Virus record (IMG/VR): IMGVR_UViG_3300001681_000095
Location: 1 to 22,397 of that record
Reading direction: 5' to 3' (one strand)
DNA: 22,397 nt
Source: a virus
Positions 4,717-12,474 of this stretch are shown here, one piece after another. How positions within the stretch are numbered: position 1 is the first letter of the stretch; the number at the start of each line of letters is the position of its first letter. A model generated the notes under the pieces. That model was given only the letters and a program-made list of their open reading frames with translations. It did not search any database and was not told the origin of the DNA. A program made the translations under genes and the position numbers.

Positions 4717-5030
4717 TAATCTTCCACCCACTCCAGGATAAGACCTTTGTCAAATCCGCCGCGTGTAATACGTTTAGCAGTCGTTTCTGCCATAACTTCG
4801 CCGTCTCTGATCTCTAAGCGATCACAAATAAAATGAAAGATCTCCATAATGTCTGCTGCCTCTTCCGCGCAAGGGTTCTCCGTGAACTCTGCTACTTCTT
4901 CGTGAAGCTTCTTAAGGGCATAGCCCATTAGCTCTTGGTCGGTCACCTGTCGTATAGCAAAGGACTTGCCAGCGTCAGCAATGACGCCCGGGATACGATC
5001 CCTGATTAGCTTTTGATAAATCTTCTTCAT
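4716..5030 (-). CDS. MazG-like nucleotide pyrophosphohydrolase
   Basis: A 104-residue all-helical protein of the MazG/phosphoribosyl-ATP pyrophosphatase type, which hydrolyses nucleoside triphosphates to monophosphates using bound magnesium. It begins with the KLIRDRIP motif (residues 8-14) of the phage and archaeal branch. It has the metal-binding pattern Glu44-Glu45-x2-Glu48 and Glu57-x2-Asp60, then the RGGF-K motif (90-95). Such enzymes clear abnormal nucleotides, and phage MazG has been proposed to alter nucleotide pools or (p)ppGpp in the host. The start overlaps the polymerase stop by four bases (ATGA), and a promoter candidate lies in the end of the polymerase gene. The stop overlaps the next gene (TAGTG). 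Substrate is not predictable. Confidence 0.85.
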   Translation of the reverse strand: MKKIYQKLIRDRIPGVIADAGKSFAIRQVTDQELMGYALKKLHEEVAEFTENPCAEEAADIMEIFHFICDRLEIRDGEVMAETTAKRITRGGFDKGLILEWVED

Positions 5031-6214
5031 AGCTTAAGTTCCCTCATTTCTCCAAGGTTTTTGCCAACTGAGACATTAACCTTGAACGTATCATACCGTG
5101 TTTCTCTGAACGTGTCAAGCAAATTTAGTAATTCATATCGATCTTCAGCTGCGAGGTCGATGTATACAGCGTCATGAATAAGAAATGCGATGTTGCTCTT
5201 TGTCCCCTTCAAAAGCTCATAGACTTTGTAAGCCTGTTCATGTACCATATCGATTGTGGTGCTTTGAACGACGTAGTTGAGCGCATGATGCTCGTCTACG
5301 TTCTCTATTATTCTACCATAATCTGTCTCAATTTTACAGCCATTCCAGTACTTATCTCGTACTAATTCCTTGTTGTAAAGGTCCTCTAAGTCCTTGTTTT
5401 CCTTATCAGAATACAACCACGCGAAGGTTTTCACTTTGGCCTCCTCTCGGGTCAGATGACCCCCGAAAACGTTCTTGACGTTCCAATTATGAATGTCGTT
5501 CTTGGGTTGCTCCACGCCAGCAAGTGCCAACAACACCCTCAATTCTGCTGCGTTGAAATCAAGCTCGACGAGGTAGTCGTTCTTTGGCTTAATACACGCG
5601 CGGAACTCTTTGTTCATCGTGAGAATCGGCAGACTGTTGGGGTTTGTTGACAGGCGCCCAGTGATCGTCCCCCATGGGTTATAGTCGCACACGTGATTGA
5701 CGGTCTGCAGGGTGCGGTGGAAGTTCATGCCCCGAACACTGCTCAAAAGATGCTTGATCGGATTGATGTCGACACTGATGGTTTGTGAACGGATGTTGGA
5801 GAGCATCTCCACAAGGTTATACATGGGTTCATAATTCGCAGGGCGAGCGAATGTCTCCAAAACGTGCTTAGTGATCTTGTTTTTAGCCTCAAGATACTGA
5901 TATAAGAAGAACTCCGGTACGGTATCGTACAAGCAGTTTTCGTCCAGCGACAGGTGTGATGTTCTAAAGGCCTTGAGACACGCTCTAAGCGTCTCTTTGA
6001 TCTTTTCCCACTCCTCCTTCATGTCTTCCGGACAAACGCTTGTAAGAGGCGCTCCTTGGCTGTAAATACGTCCTATCTCGTAGTGATCACCGGGTAGGTG
6101 CTGGGAATACTCCCATGTTGCGCCGGTGAGGGGCAGCATCGGTGTTGAGTTAATGATGTTGGCTGCGTAAAAACCGACGCAATCAGCTTTTGAATCTAAT
6201 ACCTGAAAAAGCAA
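5027..6214 (-). CDS. Short family A DNA polymerase (polymerase domain only)
   Basis: Template-directed DNA synthesis for phage replication is the inferred role. Residues are numbered here from the first possible start, a GTG at 6247. Motif A is DFNAAELR (230-237). Motif B keeps Arg267-x3-Lys271-x3-Phe275-x3-Tyr279 of the fingers. Motif C is IHDAV with His358-Asp359-Ala360, where the family normally has His-Asp-Glu. The TTG at 6214 is preferred as the start, since AGGGAG lies 5 bases before it, whereas the GTG at 6247 has its purine run directly abutting. At about 395 residues there is no room for a 3'-5' exonuclease domain, so proofreading would need another protein. A split family A polymerase and exonuclease is known in Rhodothermus phage RM378. 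Ala at motif C may lower activity or alter fidelity. Confidence 0.82.
   Translation of the reverse strand: MLFQVLDSKADCVGFYAANIINSTPMLPLTGATWEYSQHLPGDHYEIGRIYSQGAPLTSVCPEDMKEEWEKIKETLRACLKAFRTSHLSLDENCLYDTVPEFFLYQYLEAKNKITKHVLETFARPANYEPMYNLVEMLSNIRSQTISVDINPIKHLLSSVRGMNFHRTLQTVNHVCDYNPWGTITGRLSTNPNSLPILTMNKEFRACIKPKNDYLVELDFNAAELRVLLALAGVEQPKNDIHNWNVKNVFGGHLTREEAKVKTFAWLYSDKENKDLEDLYNKELVRDKYWNGCKIETDYGRIIENVDEHHALNYVVQSTTIDMVHEQAYKVYELLKGTKSNIAFLIHDAVYIDLAAEDRYELLNLLDTFRETRYDTFKVNVSVGKNLGEMRELKL
5090..5118 (-). promoter_or_regulatory. Sigma70-like promoter ahead of the MazG-like gene
   Basis: Minus-strand TTGACA (5113-5118), 17-base spacer, TATGAT (5090-5095). It lies inside the 3' end of the polymerase gene, with a predicted start near 5083 and a leader of about 53 bases to the MazG-like ATG. 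Near-consensus boxes at ideal spacing support it, although the site lies in coding sequence. Confidence 0.5.
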
Positions 6215-6261
6215 TTTGTCTCCCTTAGCAGAGCTGGTGTCTGACACCCTTCTCTATTAGT

Positions 6262-6289
6262 ATCCTACCAGATTGGCGTCGATTGTCAA
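6262..6289 (-). promoter_or_regulatory. Putative early promoter of the replication module
   Basis: Minus-strand TTGACA (6284-6289) lies in the 77-base gap between the last structural gene and the polymerase. The -10 is less clear: TAGGAT (6262-6267) at 16 bases, or GATACT (6259-6264) at 19. The predicted start near 6255 would leave the GTG at 6247 almost leaderless but gives the TTG at 6214 a normal leader. I see no convincing terminator for the structural operon in this gap. Confidence 0.5.
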
Positions 6290-6324
6290 GCCTTTTCCAA
6301 TAATATTAAGGGGAGAGTAGAATT

Positions 6325-7602
6325 CTATTTCACACTGGAGGCTGGGAATGCGGTTGCAATATTTTGAAAGGTATAAGCATACTTTGAATAGACACTGTTT
6401 ATATACTCGGACGCGTTCTCAAGATTTGTCAAGGAAGAGTCAAGCTTATTCCTATATCTCTCATAAGCATAAATCTTTACCTCATGAGGATTAACTTCTG
6501 GATTTTGTACTTCGCTATGTCGAAGGTCTACATAAAAGTCTATCATAAATTTATCGCTGAGTATTGCTGCAGCTGATGCCTGCGTTGCGGGGGGCCGGAA
6601 CTTATTGATCTTCTCAAGAACACAGTTAGATGCAAACTGGTCAACGCCGGGGCCTACGTGACGCGGTGGGAAGATTTCTGCATACGGCTTGGAGTGAGCC
6701 AATGTCTGGTAGGACTGAAAGAAAGCCTGCCGTAAATTTTCTATGTCTGTTTTCCAGGTCGGTGTATAGAACGCTTGAAAGAAGTTATCCTCAGTAACCA
6801 TAGTGCCGGTGCCGTCTAAATAAAAATATTGAAAATTTATCATGAAGGCTTCACTGAAGATATCTGCCCACAAAATCCACGGTGCGTTTCGATCGACAAG
6901 GAAACCAAATTTCTTAGCAGCCCTAACATAAAAGCTGTAATTGGGATCATTGATATAGTTAACATATTTATAATTATCGTCCCCGCAATCTCCCTTATCA
7001 ATTGCCACAGCTAAACCACTAGTAAATGGACTCACGCTGGGAGTGAGAAGAAAATTACTTTTGGTAACTGGGTATGTCTTCGACACACGCAGAAGGTACT
7101 TTTTATAATCATCGGTGAAAGAGCTGAAGCCTAATATCTTTTCGTTTTGTTCCGGGGTGAAGGTTTTTCGATAAACCTCAAATGCGCCTTCTAAATAAGC
7201 TTGGTATTTTTGACGGGGGTTTGAGTATGCCATCTGGGCTTTTACATCATACATCTTCGGGTTCCCAATATCTTTGGCAACGCCCATAATGTTTGCCTTG
7301 CGCATATGTTCTACAAAACTTTCAAAGGCCATGGCGACTGGGGCTAGTGCATATAGATTGGGGGACTCAGCTGATTTGATTATGGACAGGTTTGGGCCCG
7401 TCGTAATAATGGTACTCTGGGCCCGGTCGACCTTCCCATATAGTTGTTTATCATACCACAACTCCAGAGGAAAAGGGAGGTCTTGGGGATATATGTGTCG
7501 TTCATAGAGCGTGCGCTGGTAATATAAAGCAAACGCGGCCAGCTGGTTGGAACCAATTGGGTTTACAAGATCGTTAGGGGTATAGTCGAAGTTGGTAGGC
7601 AT
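6325..7602 (-). CDS. Putative virion structural protein, function unknown
   Basis: A 425-residue protein without recognised catalytic motifs, signal peptide or membrane span. It is rich in Tyr, Phe and Asn, like many baseplate and fibre-associated proteins, with a segment KFMIDFYVDLRHSEVQNP near residues 350-367 and a coiled C-terminal end (about 378-405). It is the last gene of the structural operon, starting 8 bases after the hub-like gene stop and ending just before the early promoter, so a baseplate-periphery or tail-fibre attachment role is plausible. That assignment rests on position only. There is no clear Shine-Dalgarno (only GGA 11 bases upstream), so translation is probably coupled to the hub gene. 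Confidence 0.8.
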   Translation of the reverse strand: MPTNFDYTPNDLVNPIGSNQLAAFALYYQRTLYERHIYPQDLPFPLELWYDKQLYGKVDRAQSTIITTGPNLSIIKSAESPNLYALAPVAMAFESFVEHMRKANIMGVAKDIGNPKMYDVKAQMAYSNPRQKYQAYLEGAFEVYRKTFTPEQNEKILGFSSFTDDYKKYLLRVSKTYPVTKSNFLLTPSVSPFTSGLAVAIDKGDCGDDNYKYVNYINDPNYSFYVRAAKKFGFLVDRNAPWILWADIFSEAFMINFQYFYLDGTGTMVTEDNFFQAFYTPTWKTDIENLRQAFFQSYQTLAHSKPYAEIFPPRHVGPGVDQFASNCVLEKINKFRPPATQASAAAILSDKFMIDFYVDLRHSEVQNPEVNPHEVKIYAYERYRNKLDSSLTNLENASEYINSVYSKYAYTFQNIATAFPASSVK

Positions 7603-7609
7603 TAGTATG

Positions 7610-10600
7610 TCATTCCGCAGACTCTGTGTCTACGGTCATTGTCTCCTCAAGTTTATCCTCGGCGCTATTTTGGAGTGCGAGGTTTTCTGCCGCGGATCTT
7701 GCTGCACCCATCGGGTACCCGGTGATTGGATTGAGGGCGTTGCCAAGCGTGGCTGCTGCCTTGAGGCGTTCAGTCCATGTATTATTCGGATTGAGCATGA
7801 TATCTGTCGACTCACTCAATATTGCATCTCGCCCTTCAGATATGGAGGTAGGAGTAATAGCATCCGTTATAGCATCTATAGTGTCCCCTGACGCCATTTC
7901 TATATCGTCAGAGGCCATCGGAGTCGGCGGGGCTATATAAATTGGGGGATCTTCCCCACTGGCGGCGAGCAATTGAACGTTAACCGGTCCGTAGTTATCA
8001 TCAAAATCAATACCCTCTTGGAGGGCCCGGATGCTAACGTCATAGCCGTTTTCGGCAATCACATGACTAACAGATGTAATCAAATAATACCCGCTGATGC
8101 CGAGCATACGGGCTAGGGATGCATCCCCAGAAACAAAAGTTGGATCTACATAAATATACTGTCCGTTTTTATAGAGAGTGTTCCCAATCAAGTCTAGGTT
8201 TACGCTGTAAAGCTCTCGGAGCTGTGCAGCACCCAAAGCGCCGGCTTTTTGAATTTTAGCTTCTCTCAAATAAGGCTGGTCTTCTCTTTGAAAATTTATT
8301 CTTTTGACGATGCTACACGCAGATCCCACGTAATGATGATAGATTCCGTCTGCGAGATCTTTTTCAAAATTTCCTTTTCTTCTCTTTGGTTTGGAGTCCG
8401 TCGAATAAATAAAGAGAGCTGGTATGACCGATTTTGGATGAGTATTTTTCTTTACGTTGGCTTTATGCCAGGCCAGCTGGCCCACTTCACTTATGGCGCC
8501 TGGCTTAATTCCCTTTCGGATATCAAACTTTGCAGCATCAAATCGGATATCAAACTTTACATCGTTTCCAAAACAATCTCCACGCAAGGCATTTGAAATA
8601 AGTTGCGCGCAGATATCCTTTACGAAATACAAAAAATAATATGAATCTCTGTCTTTTTTGATGACATTATCTTTAAACCAGACAGTAAAAGCATCCAGGG
8701 ATATAGGAATATCTCCAATATTTATAATATGTTGAATTTTATTTATTCGAGAAAAGCGAAGGGGGTCTGACTTTCGAAGGGCATCAATAAAAGCCGCATC
8801 AGCAATTTTATCGGTGCATAAGACTTCTGCTATGTTTTTAATCTGAAATGCCAGTAGAGGGTCCAGCATCTCTACTTCAGATAAGAAAAATTGAAACTTC
8901 TCGCCGTCGTCGTATCCGGGAAGCGTCTCTAAAACTGTGTCTAGCAAGTCTCCTAAATAAAAATATGGAATCATAACTACATCTTCTGAGAGGGGGATAT
9001 TTGTAAATCGATTTTTTGTGTTTTCTGTGTGTTTCTTAAGCTCATCCTCAGCTTTATCTGGTTGCTTTGATGCTTCCTCGACTGCTTGTAATAAGGTCGT
9101 ATCAAACTTCTTAGGATCGGAAGCGCTCCCGACGCTGAAGCCGCGGGGGCCTATCCCCGCCGCGTCGAGGCCTTCCGTAGACATTCGTCGTTTCGCTCGG
9201 CTGGCGCGCTGCTTGGGAGTTAGGTCTTTCCAGGGGGTAATCAACAATTCAGCAGGGTTGACGGCTATATTCCAAACCTTGTCTGACTCATAAACTTTTT
9301 TCAAGAACTTTTTATATTTGAACATCCGATCTTGAGTTCTCAGTTGGGTAATTTCTTCCAGCATCTCCTCAATTTTTTCTTTGTTGCCGGTGGCGCCTTT
9401 TTTCTGTTCTGCGGAGACTTTGGCTTCATAACTTTTGATTTCTTGATCAAAAAATTTCTTATCTGTCGCCAGGATATTTGCCTTTTCTTCAGTAAGAAGT
9501 CCTGACAGGGCGGCCTGATAACTGATGTCCAGTTCGATGGTGCCGTTCTCTTGAAAATTAAGCATATGTCTGGTTTGTTGTAAGAATAGTGAAATTTGTG
9601 TATTCTCAATGGCCTCGGCCAAGAGGGCGCCCCTGGTTTTTTTGGTACCTGGCACAATTTCACTAAAATTAGGGAAAGCTGTTGCAAAGCCCGGGGGAGC
9701 GTTCCAGCCCACAGTGGCCTTAATACGAAAAGATGCACCATCATAATTCTCACTCATGGTGTTACGAAGGGTCTTACACCCTTTCGGCTTATCTCCAATA
9801 TCGTCATCAGTCTGAGCTGATCGTACTATTTCTGAGGCTCTTGAAGAAATGATTAGATCCAAAGGACTTGCTTCTTTTTGGCCTGCTGCGCGCTGGCCTT
9901 GAAAAAGATCCTGAATTGTTTGAAAATAGAAGGTCATGTTGGCTGTGATATTGTTATCTACTTCCGCGGGTTGGACGCCGGCTAATTCCCATTTAAAGGA
10001 CTTAAGGCCGTAGCCCTTATAACGGCCTCCACCAGATGAATATATATTTTCAATGTCTTCGACGTCCATGTAATTGGGAATATGAAGTTCCTGCTGGCCG
10101 ATCGGAACTGTTGGCTTCTCTTTATTATAGTCTACTCGATATATTTTAATTGAGGGTACTAATAAGGCGTAGGCTTCTGGGCACATACTCATGAGGGCTT
10201 TGATCTGGTCCGACTGGCCGCCGTGATTGATACGAGAGATTGCAGTTCCCGGATTATTATAGGTATTGACCTTAATAACATTCTTATACTTCTGTTTTGA
10301 ATGTAGGCTGCTTAGTTCTATAATATTCTCGATCAAAAAGCACTGGAAGTCGAATGGTGTAAGATTTTTGACTGGGGCCGGGGGAGGAATAGGCGGTCGT
10401 TGTATGGCCTGTTTGATAGGGTTTCTTTCTATCTCTTTTTCTACTTGGAGCGCTTCAATACCAAGAGCTTTGATGAGATCTTTTGCCATCTTTTCTGCTT
10501 TGTATTCAATAACGCCGGGGTCGTAATACCCATATATGGTCGCCAGGCTTATGACAGCCCAAAGAGCTTGAGCCAAGTAGTAAGTGTATCCCTCCGACGT

Positions 10601-11311
10601 CGACATGCTGTCGCCGTTATTAAGTTCCTGCCAAATTGACTGCTGGGAAATACCGCCGCCGGAGGTCAAGGCCATGGCTCTATGTAAATCCTTTCCTGGT
10701 GATAAGTGATCCACATAGATCCAGCGAAGCTGTTCTAAATCGCCCTCGCCCGGGTCGCCGGCGTATAGGGCGGGAGTTCTTAAATACCCGACGATGTCGT
10801 TGCTGTCGCCGCGGCCATAGATGCTTCCGATTTTACCTGGACGACTGGGTATCCCGCCGCCGCCGGGAAGCTTGGCCCGGAAGTACCAAAAATCACCGGT
10901 GGTGAAATCTTGGGAGCCGTCCTGCAATTTCTGGCCCATGTAGGCGCCGCGGGGTCCGGTGGTCTTATCCGGCCGGCCGCCCGTCCGATCACCGATTATA
11001 TGCATAGACTTCCCGAAGATAATAGACTCCAGATCTATGGACCGGGCCTCTTGGCCATCAATACGGAAAGCAGTTTCTGCGATTCGATCTTTGATGAAGT
11101 CGCCCATCTCATTCTTGGCTTGTGCATCTGCGTAAAATGCAACACCAGACAACATGCCCAGCTTCCGCAGTTCGGTTTCTACTCCCGTAATAACACCAAA
11201 ATCACGGGGACTCATCATCACTCTTTCATAGGCATGTTGGATCTCCAACATGGCGCCGAATTCTTCCAATATCTTGTGGAGCTTTTTCTTGCCCCGGGAC
11301 TCTGTCGCCAT
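7610..11311 (-). CDS. Very large baseplate hub-like tail protein (1233 aa)
   Basis: The longest gene in the window. Its C-terminal third has the pattern of gp27/gpD-type hub proteins: IYHHYVGSACSIVKRINF, then LGNTLYKNGQYIYV-like strands and LGISGYYLITSVSHVIAENGY, after which the family usually ends. The preceding gene encodes a LysM-like protein, the usual neighbour of the hub in contractile tails (xkdP-xkdQ in PBSX, X-D in P2). Hubs of this type are commonly 350-450 residues, so some 800 residues are added in front. Part of that is Gly-rich (about 110-160), part is helical and charged (about 600-640), and the end is a low-complexity acidic tail. I see no lysozyme or peptidase motif. The start follows the LysM gene stop after two bases. 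The hub assignment is by pattern and context. Confidence 0.75.
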   Translation of the reverse strand: MATESRGKKKLHKILEEFGAMLEIQHAYERVMMSPRDFGVITGVETELRKLGMLSGVAFYADAQAKNEMGDFIKDRIAETAFRIDGQEARSIDLESIIFGKSMHIIGDRTGGRPDKTTGPRGAYMGQKLQDGSQDFTTGDFWYFRAKLPGGGGIPSRPGKIGSIYGRGDSNDIVGYLRTPALYAGDPGEGDLEQLRWIYVDHLSPGKDLHRAMALTSGGGISQQSIWQELNNGDSMSTSEGYTYYLAQALWAVISLATIYGYYDPGVIEYKAEKMAKDLIKALGIEALQVEKEIERNPIKQAIQRPPIPPPAPVKNLTPFDFQCFLIENIIELSSLHSKQKYKNVIKVNTYNNPGTAISRINHGGQSDQIKALMSMCPEAYALLVPSIKIYRVDYNKEKPTVPIGQQELHIPNYMDVEDIENIYSSGGGRYKGYGLKSFKWELAGVQPAEVDNNITANMTFYFQTIQDLFQGQRAAGQKEASPLDLIISSRASEIVRSAQTDDDIGDKPKGCKTLRNTMSENYDGASFRIKATVGWNAPPGFATAFPNFSEIVPGTKKTRGALLAEAIENTQISLFLQQTRHMLNFQENGTIELDISYQAALSGLLTEEKANILATDKKFFDQEIKSYEAKVSAEQKKGATGNKEKIEEMLEEITQLRTQDRMFKYKKFLKKVYESDKVWNIAVNPAELLITPWKDLTPKQRASRAKRRMSTEGLDAAGIGPRGFSVGSASDPKKFDTTLLQAVEEASKQPDKAEDELKKHTENTKNRFTNIPLSEDVVMIPYFYLGDLLDTVLETLPGYDDGEKFQFFLSEVEMLDPLLAFQIKNIAEVLCTDKIADAAFIDALRKSDPLRFSRINKIQHIINIGDIPISLDAFTVWFKDNVIKKDRDSYYFLYFVKDICAQLISNALRGDCFGNDVKFDIRFDAAKFDIRKGIKPGAISEVGQLAWHKANVKKNTHPKSVIPALFIYSTDSKPKRRKGNFEKDLADGIYHHYVGSACSIVKRINFQREDQPYLREAKIQKAGALGAAQLRELYSVNLDLIGNTLYKNGQYIYVDPTFVSGDASLARMLGISGYYLITSVSHVIAENGYDVSIRALQEGIDFDDNYGPVNVQLLAASGEDPPIYIAPPTPMASDDIEMASGDTIDAITDAITPTSISEGRDAILSESTDIMLNPNNTWTERLKAAATLGNALNPITGYPMGAARSAAENLALQNSAEDKLEETMTVDTESAE

Positions 11312-11313
11312 CG

Positions 11314-11652
11314 TTATTTATCCAAGTATTGGAGCATGCGCTCGATGGGGAGCGGGATATAAATTATATCACCAAGTTTGATATCGGCTTCGGTGGGCCG
11401 TTGGTTATAGAAAGCCAATATCCACCAATGGTCAGCTTTTCCATAGTATTGAATTGCCAGTTTATAATATCGATCCCCGGTGCGCCAGATATGTTTAACC
11501 CGGGTAAGGTTCTTAATTTCTGCCACAGTGGGATAAGCCAGGTTGGCAGTTGTATACTGTCGCATCTTTTTGAGATTCCTCTCTTTGAGGATCTTGTCAT
11601 ATAGTTCATCGTTGTTGTTGACAATCCGACGATTTGAATAGCGATTACCCAT
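11314..11652 (-). CDS. LysM/gp53-like baseplate connector protein
   Basis: A 112-residue protein with a basic, Asn-rich N-terminus and a LysM-like C-terminal half (about 54-101): HIWRTGDRYYKLAIQYYG, then WWILAFYN, then IKLGDIIYIPLP. This is the layout of tail LysM proteins (XkdP-like, P2 gpX-like) and of the comparable region in T4 gp53, with the YYG..WW..A.N signature. In contractile tails these proteins clamp around the hub and join it to the baseplate wedges; they need not bind peptidoglycan. Its place directly before the hub-like gene, two bases apart, agrees. It starts 6 bases after the stop of the preceding tail protein gene, within one operon. Confidence 0.8.
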   Translation of the reverse strand: MGNRYSNRRIVNNNDELYDKILKERNLKKMRQYTTANLAYPTVAEIKNLTRVKHIWRTGDRYYKLAIQYYGKADHWWILAFYNQRPTEADIKLGDIIYIPLPIERMLQYLDK

Positions 11653-11658
11653 ATCTAT

Positions 11659-12462
11659 TTACTCCAATGCCTCTTCTTCAGCAGCTTTGTTCTCGGTTGG
11701 GAGAGACTCACCCGGGTCACCCGGCGCAACTCCGGCCGCGGGATCAATAGAAACACTAGGCATATAAGGAAATGATAAGTCTGTCTCCTCGTTTCCTCCA
11801 AATTCACCGTCACTCCATCCCATCAGATGAGTATGAAGAACCGTAAAATTGAGGCTAATATTGACGGTTTTAGGAAGGTAACTCCTAATGGAGCTTCGCT
11901 GGTTATCGGAGACGGCCTTTGCCATTTCCTTAGACAGCTCGGTGGTGGCGCTCTCCGCGACTTCGGTGGCTTTCTGGTTCGGAGTAATAAGACCTGGGTC
12001 AGCGAGGAAGGCCCCGTCTTGTACATTGGGGGCATAAGTTATGCCTGCAACATAGCCATATAGCATACTTTGGCCACCAGACGCAAGGCCTTTGCCGCTG
12101 GCTATATTAGTCCATTTCAATCCCAGAAGGGGGCCCCCGGATAATGTATTCTGTTGGTCGCGCGTATTGCCGGTATATGTAGGATACAGAAACCTAATCA
12201 ACTTAGATATCTTTTCCAGATTCACACGAGCCTCAACAACGCTAGCTGCGACCACATCAAAGGACAATGCAATAGTCCGGGTGGTGCGCTGGAACGTGGC
12301 GAGAGGGTCCATACGACCATAGGTGGGGGTACTATTCCATAGAGACTGGTACTGATCGCTGAATTGTGTCACCCATCCGGGGAAACTAACAGCGTGTCCG
12401 GTGGGAACATGCAGAATCCGAATTTGATATTCTTGATTTGTTATTAACCCGGGAAATAGCAT
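11659..12462 (-). CDS. Tail tube-baseplate junction protein (candidate)
   Basis: A 267-residue beta-rich protein with PGWVTQFSDQYQSLW near residue 30, YGRMDPL (about 49-55), a T-R-T-I-A-L-S-F strand, an EARVNLEKISKLIRFLYP helix (about 77-94), and a second beta half with LPKTVNISLNFTVLHTHLMGW. The end is acidic and low-complexity (about 235-267). The gene lies between the tape measure and the LysM-like protein, where contractile phages encode the tube initiator or distal-tail protein (gp48/gp54 in T4, gpU-like in P2-type tails). I recognise the layout as a marine-phage tail protein but cannot name a family with certainty. The start is 12 bases after the tape measure stop, with AAGGAGA-like bases close by. 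Confidence 0.7.
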   Translation of the reverse strand: MLFPGLITNQEYQIRILHVPTGHAVSFPGWVTQFSDQYQSLWNSTPTYGRMDPLATFQRTTRTIALSFDVVAASVVEARVNLEKISKLIRFLYPTYTGNTRDQQNTLSGGPLLGLKWTNIASGKGLASGGQSMLYGYVAGITYAPNVQDGAFLADPGLITPNQKATEVAESATTELSKEMAKAVSDNQRSSIRSYLPKTVNISLNFTVLHTHLMGWSDGEFGGNEETDLSFPYMPSVSIDPAAGVAPGDPGESLPTENKAAEEEALE

Positions 12463-12474
12463 CTTATATTCTCC

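Noticed and set aside
6291-6324. Possible terminator after the last structural gene
   Set aside because: Only a 4-base CCTT/AAGG pairing with a long AT loop can be drawn; too weak.
6412-6432. TTGACA at 6427-6432 in the 425-aa structural gene as a promoter
   Set aside because: The next TATA-like hexamer is 21 bases away, too far for sigma70, and it lies within a late gene.
10910-11362. A 150-codon plus-strand ORF opposite the hub and LysM gene
   Set aside because: Runs across two strong minus-strand genes and has no ribosome site or recognisable domain.
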